DNA of 7,024 nt, taken from positions 1-7,024 of the forward strand of contig JAUVAM010000197.1 in NCBI GenBank assembly GCA_030591745.1, given 5' to 3'. The notes below the pieces were generated by a model. It searched no databases. It saw only the letters and a program-made list of their open reading frames with translations, and had not been told where the DNA came from. Of this stretch, positions 4,946 through 7,024 are shown piece after piece (position 1 is the first letter of the stretch; each line of letters begins with the position of its first letter). The position numbers and the translations under genes are program-made. The DNA is from Deltaproteobacteria bacterium (GTDB taxonomy: Bacteria; Myxococcota; B64-G9).

Positions 4946-6829
4946 ATGCACGGCACGACTGGCGTGACACTCGAAGTGGATCTGAGCGCGGGAGAAATCC
5001 GCAGAATCACCATCGAGGAGCGTCTGTGGAAAGAATACCTGGGGGGCGCGGGAGTCGCGGCACGACTCTTCTTTGAGCAAGAAGACCTCATGGTCGATCC
5101 GCTCACGGCCCAAAACCCGCTCTACATCATGACCGGCCCGCTGGCCGGCACGGGCATCCCCGGCGCTTCCCGCTTCGCCGTCTGCGCCAAATCCCCGCTG
5201 ACCGGCATCTGGGGCGAGTCTACCTGCGGCGGCAACTTTGCCCCTGAGTTGAAAGCGGCCGGATACGACGCCATCATCGTCCGGGGCCAAGCGGACAAAC
5301 CCCTCACCCTGGTCATCGACGAAGACAAAGTCGAACTGGTGGACGCGGCCCATCTCTGGGGCAAGGACGCATACGAGACCGTGGACGAGCTCAAGGGCTT
5401 CTTTGGAGAAGGCAAGGCACCCAAAGTGCTTTGCATCGGCCAGGCCGGAGAGAATCTGGTCAAGTTCGCCGCCCTTTGCAACGACAAGGGAGACTTCGCC
5501 GGTCGGACCGGCATGGGTGCCGTGATGGGCGCAAAAAAACTCAAGGCGATCATCTGCCGGGGGTCTAAAAAAGTCGAGGTCGCCGATCGCGAGGCCTTGG
5601 GCGAAATCAGAAAACGCATCCACGCACAAATTCGCGAGGCCATGCCCGCCCAAAGCCTCAAGGAAATGGGCACCAACGCCACAATGGATCTGGGCATGAT
5701 GACCGGGGACGTGCCCATCAAGAACTACCGCGTGGGTGAAGCCTTGGACATTTCCGCCGAGATTGGCGGGCCGGCCATGACCGAAAAATTCTTGGTCAAG
5801 GCGCATACCTGCACGAGGTGCCCGATTTCTTCCAAGCGGGTGATGAAAAATGACGAGGGACCTTACAAAATGGAAGAGGGTCCCGGTCCCGAGTACGAGA
5901 CGGTCGCGGCCTTCGGCACTTTGTGCATGAATGCCGATGCCGCATCGATTCTGAAGATAAACGAATGGTGCAACCGCTACGCGATGGACACGATCTCCGG
6001 CGGGGCGACCGTGGCCTTCGCCATGGACTGCTATGAGCAAGGGATTCTCTCCAAGGAAGACTTGGACGGGATCGAACTGACCTGGGGCAACGCGGAGGGC
6101 ATCCTGGCCCTCCTGCACAAGATCGCCAAGCGCGAGGGAATCGGCGACATCCTGGCGGAGGGCAGCCGGGAAGCAGCACGGCGCATCGGCAAGGGAGCCG
6201 AAAAGCTGACGGCGGAGATCAAGGGGCTCGAGTTGCCCATGCACGATCCGCGGGGTTCCCATGGTTTGGGATTGGCCTACATGATGTCCAGCCGCGGCGC
6301 TTGCCACAACGCCCACCTGATGCATCCCATCGAGCATGGCGTCGCCACCTGGACCGATCTCGGTTTCTCGGACAACTACGACGGCCAAAGCGACGAAGGC
6401 AAGGCCGAGGTCGTCAAAAAAGCCGAAGACTTCGGTGTGCAGTGCAACTCCCTGACCCTCTGCGTTTTCGACATGTGGACCTTCAAGTCGCAAGACCCCA
6501 TCGACGTCTTCAACGCGGTCTGCGGCACAAAGATGACCCTGGATGACTACCTGAACATCGGCGCCCGCACCTGGCTATTAAAAAGAGCCCTGATCAACAT
6601 GATGGGCATCACCGCCAAAGACGACCGCCTACCCGCCAAAGTGCTCATACCCTTAGAAGAAGGCGGCGCAGCCGGCTCAGTCCCCAATCAAGAAAAACTC
6701 CGCAAAGACTACTACCAAGCCCGCGGCCTAAACGACCAAGGCTGGCCCACAAAAGAAACCCTGGAAGCAGCCGGCCTCAAAGACGTCGCCGACCGCCTAC
6801 ACAAGCAGGAGCCAAAGACCCTGCTTTGA
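4946..6829 (+). CDS. Aldehyde:ferredoxin oxidoreductase (tungsten/molybdenum pterin, AOR family)
   Basis: This is a 627-residue protein. ATG 4946 is chosen because GGAGG (4935-4939) lies 6 nt upstream and the family N-terminus (GVTLEVDLSAGEI) follows at once; upstream codons in the frame are not protein-like. Family members oxidise aldehydes to acids with ferredoxin, using a bis-pterin W or Mo centre and one [4Fe-4S] cluster, in the cytoplasm. Visible AOR_N motifs: GGAGVAARLF (33-42), RFAVCAKSPLTGIWGES (76-92) with GGNF, ELKAAGYDAI (101-110), GQAGENLVKFA (165-175) and GRTGMGAVMGAKKLKAI (186-202). C-terminal motifs: PEYETVAAFG (315-324) and DPRGSHGLGLAY (434-445), followed by RGACH (450-454), the regions of the active-site Glu and His. 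Cluster ligands: Cys289 and Cys292 are present and Cys506 fits the fourth ligand, but the third position is Ser296 instead of Cys. Length is close to the roughly 605 residues of Pyrococcus AOR. The substrate subtype cannot be assigned. Codon use changes in the last 85 codons. Confidence 0.96.
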   Translation: MHGTTGVTLEVDLSAGEIRRITIEERLWKEYLGGAGVAARLFFEQEDLMVDPLTAQNPLYIMTGPLAGTGIPGASRFAVCAKSPLTGIWGESTCGGNFAPELKAAGYDAIIVRGQADKPLTLVIDEDKVELVDAAHLWGKDAYETVDELKGFFGEGKAPKVLCIGQAGENLVKFAALCNDKGDFAGRTGMGAVMGAKKLKAIICRGSKKVEVADREALGEIRKRIHAQIREAMPAQSLKEMGTNATMDLGMMTGDVPIKNYRVGEALDISAEIGGPAMTEKFLVKAHTCTRCPISSKRVMKNDEGPYKMEEGPGPEYETVAAFGTLCMNADAASILKINEWCNRYAMDTISGGATVAFAMDCYEQGILSKEDLDGIELTWGNAEGILALLHKIAKREGIGDILAEGSREAARRIGKGAEKLTAEIKGLELPMHDPRGSHGLGLAYMMSSRGACHNAHLMHPIEHGVATWTDLGFSDNYDGQSDEGKAEVVKKAEDFGVQCNSLTLCVFDMWTFKSQDPIDVFNAVCGTKMTLDDYLNIGARTWLLKRALINMMGITAKDDRLPAKVLIPLEEGGAAGSVPNQEKLRKDYYQARGLNDQGWPTKETLEAAGLKDVADRLHKQEPKTLL

Positions 6830-6854
6830 ACAAAAACTCGCGTGCATCGCTGTA

Positions 6855-6903
6855 GAGTCTTTGCTCGCAAGTTCTTCGCAATTTGCGGAGAACTTGCAGA
6901 CTC
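6855..6903. terminator. Long stem-loop after the AOR gene (terminator or RNA-stabilising hairpin)
   Basis: GCAAGTTCTTCGCA (6867-6880) and TGCGGAGAACTTGC (6884-6897) form a 14-bp stem with a single G-U wobble and a 3-nt loop. A second outer helix, GAGTCT (6855-6860) with AGACTC (6898-6903), can stack below it with a 6-nt bulge (TTGCTC) on the left side. It begins 25 nt after the AOR stop. There is no T-run after the stem on either strand, so it is not a textbook intrinsic terminator. Other roles are protection of the AOR mRNA 3' end or a protein-binding cruciform. Confidence 0.6.
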
Positions 6904-6956
6904 CTGTCGGCCCGGCTTGTTCTGGTTACGGCGGAGCCGCCTTGGGAGTCTTCATC

Positions 6957-7022
6957 ATGAAGAGCATTCTTGCTTTTGTTCAGTTAATCGTCGGCTGCAT
7001 GGCGATCATTGAGGAGGCCTGA
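6957..7022 (+). CDS. Possible 21-residue hydrophobic peptide ORF
   Basis: ATG 6957 opens a 22-codon frame ending in TGA at 7020-7022. GGGAG (6944-6948) lies 8 nt upstream as a plausible Shine-Dalgarno. The peptide starts Met-Lys-Ser, continues as a hydrophobic stretch of about 14 residues and ends Glu-Glu-Ala. Its last codons, GAG GAG GCC, also form a GAGGAGG-like ribosome site for whatever starts right of 7024. That arrangement would suit a leader peptide or a coupled small membrane peptide. It is very short, so chance is a serious alternative. Confidence 0.25.
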   Translation: MKSILAFVQLIVGCMAIIEEA

Positions 7023-7024
7023 CC

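Larger units (their letters stand above)
6830..7024. other. Region downstream of the AOR gene, containing a hairpin and the leader of a gene off the right edge
   Basis: These 195 bp hold the long hairpin at 6855-6903, a small inverted repeat GGCGG/CCGCC at 6930-6941, a possible 21-residue ORF (6957-7022) and a GAGGAGG sequence near 7010 that would suit a start codon just past the window. The word GAGTCTT occurs at 6855 and again near 6946. No long ORF and no RNA gene could be recognised. Confidence 0.5.

Noticed and set aside
4763..6493. Long (576-codon) open frame antisense to the AOR gene
   Set aside because: It is a GC-driven shadow: His/Gly/Val-rich, with no family motif and no Shine-Dalgarno. 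The opposite strand encodes an unmistakable AOR with many conserved motifs.
6930..6941. GGCGG-AG-CCGCC as a terminator hairpin
   Set aside because: The stem is only 5 bp with a 2-nt loop and has no T-run. It is too short to support a call in GC-rich DNA.

Overview
The window looks like a chromosomal stretch from a Gram-negative, GC-rich bacterium. Two genes carry lipoprotein signal peptides with clear lipoboxes, and one of these is a cysteine-rich lipoprotein of a style common in Myxococcota, Bradymonadales and related deltaproteobacteria-grade lineages. A complete aldehyde:ferredoxin oxidoreductase (AOR) family gene points to an anaerobic or facultatively anaerobic lifestyle. The taxonomic placement is inference from gene style only; there is no rRNA or tRNA marker.

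Layout, left to right. (1) 2-511, minus: the 5' part of a Cys-rich lipoprotein gene that runs off the left edge. (2) 616-1464, plus: an ankyrin-repeat lipoprotein, divergent from (1) across about 104 bp. (3) 1416-4226, minus: an apparent three-gene operon, in transcription order a three-helix membrane protein with a C-terminal ankyrin domain, a 150-residue protein that appears to hold two ribbon-helix-helix-like (RHH) folds in one chain, and an N-terminally anchored HExxH metallopeptidase of the MA/gluzincin type with a TPR-like C-terminus. The first two overlap by ATGA; the third follows after a 52-nt gap. Its 3' end overlaps the 3' end of gene (2) tail to tail. (4) 4227-4548: a 322-bp divergent intergenic region with an inverted repeat and an 11-bp-period direct repeat. 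(5) 4549-4824, plus: a small acidic protein of unknown function. (6) 4946-6829, plus: an AOR-family tungsten/molybdenum enzyme with an excellent Shine-Dalgarno and a plausible promoter. Its [4Fe-4S] site has Ser where the third ligand Cys is expected. (7) 6830-7024: a strong long hairpin, a possible 21-codon ORF and a Shine-Dalgarno-like sequence at the right edge, probably serving a gene beyond the window.

How the parts may work together. The minus-strand operon is the least familiar part: a membrane-anchored ankyrin scaffold, a putative DNA-binding protein and an anchored zinc peptidase, with a second ankyrin protein (a lipoprotein) convergent to it. A protein-interaction, proteolysis and transcription module at the envelope is a reasonable hypothesis but is not demonstrated by the sequence. 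The AOR would oxidise an aldehyde (or act in reverse on an acid) with ferredoxin as electron partner in the cytoplasm. No ferredoxin, MoaD or cofactor gene is seen beside it within the window. No mobile element, CRISPR array, tRNA or rRNA was found.
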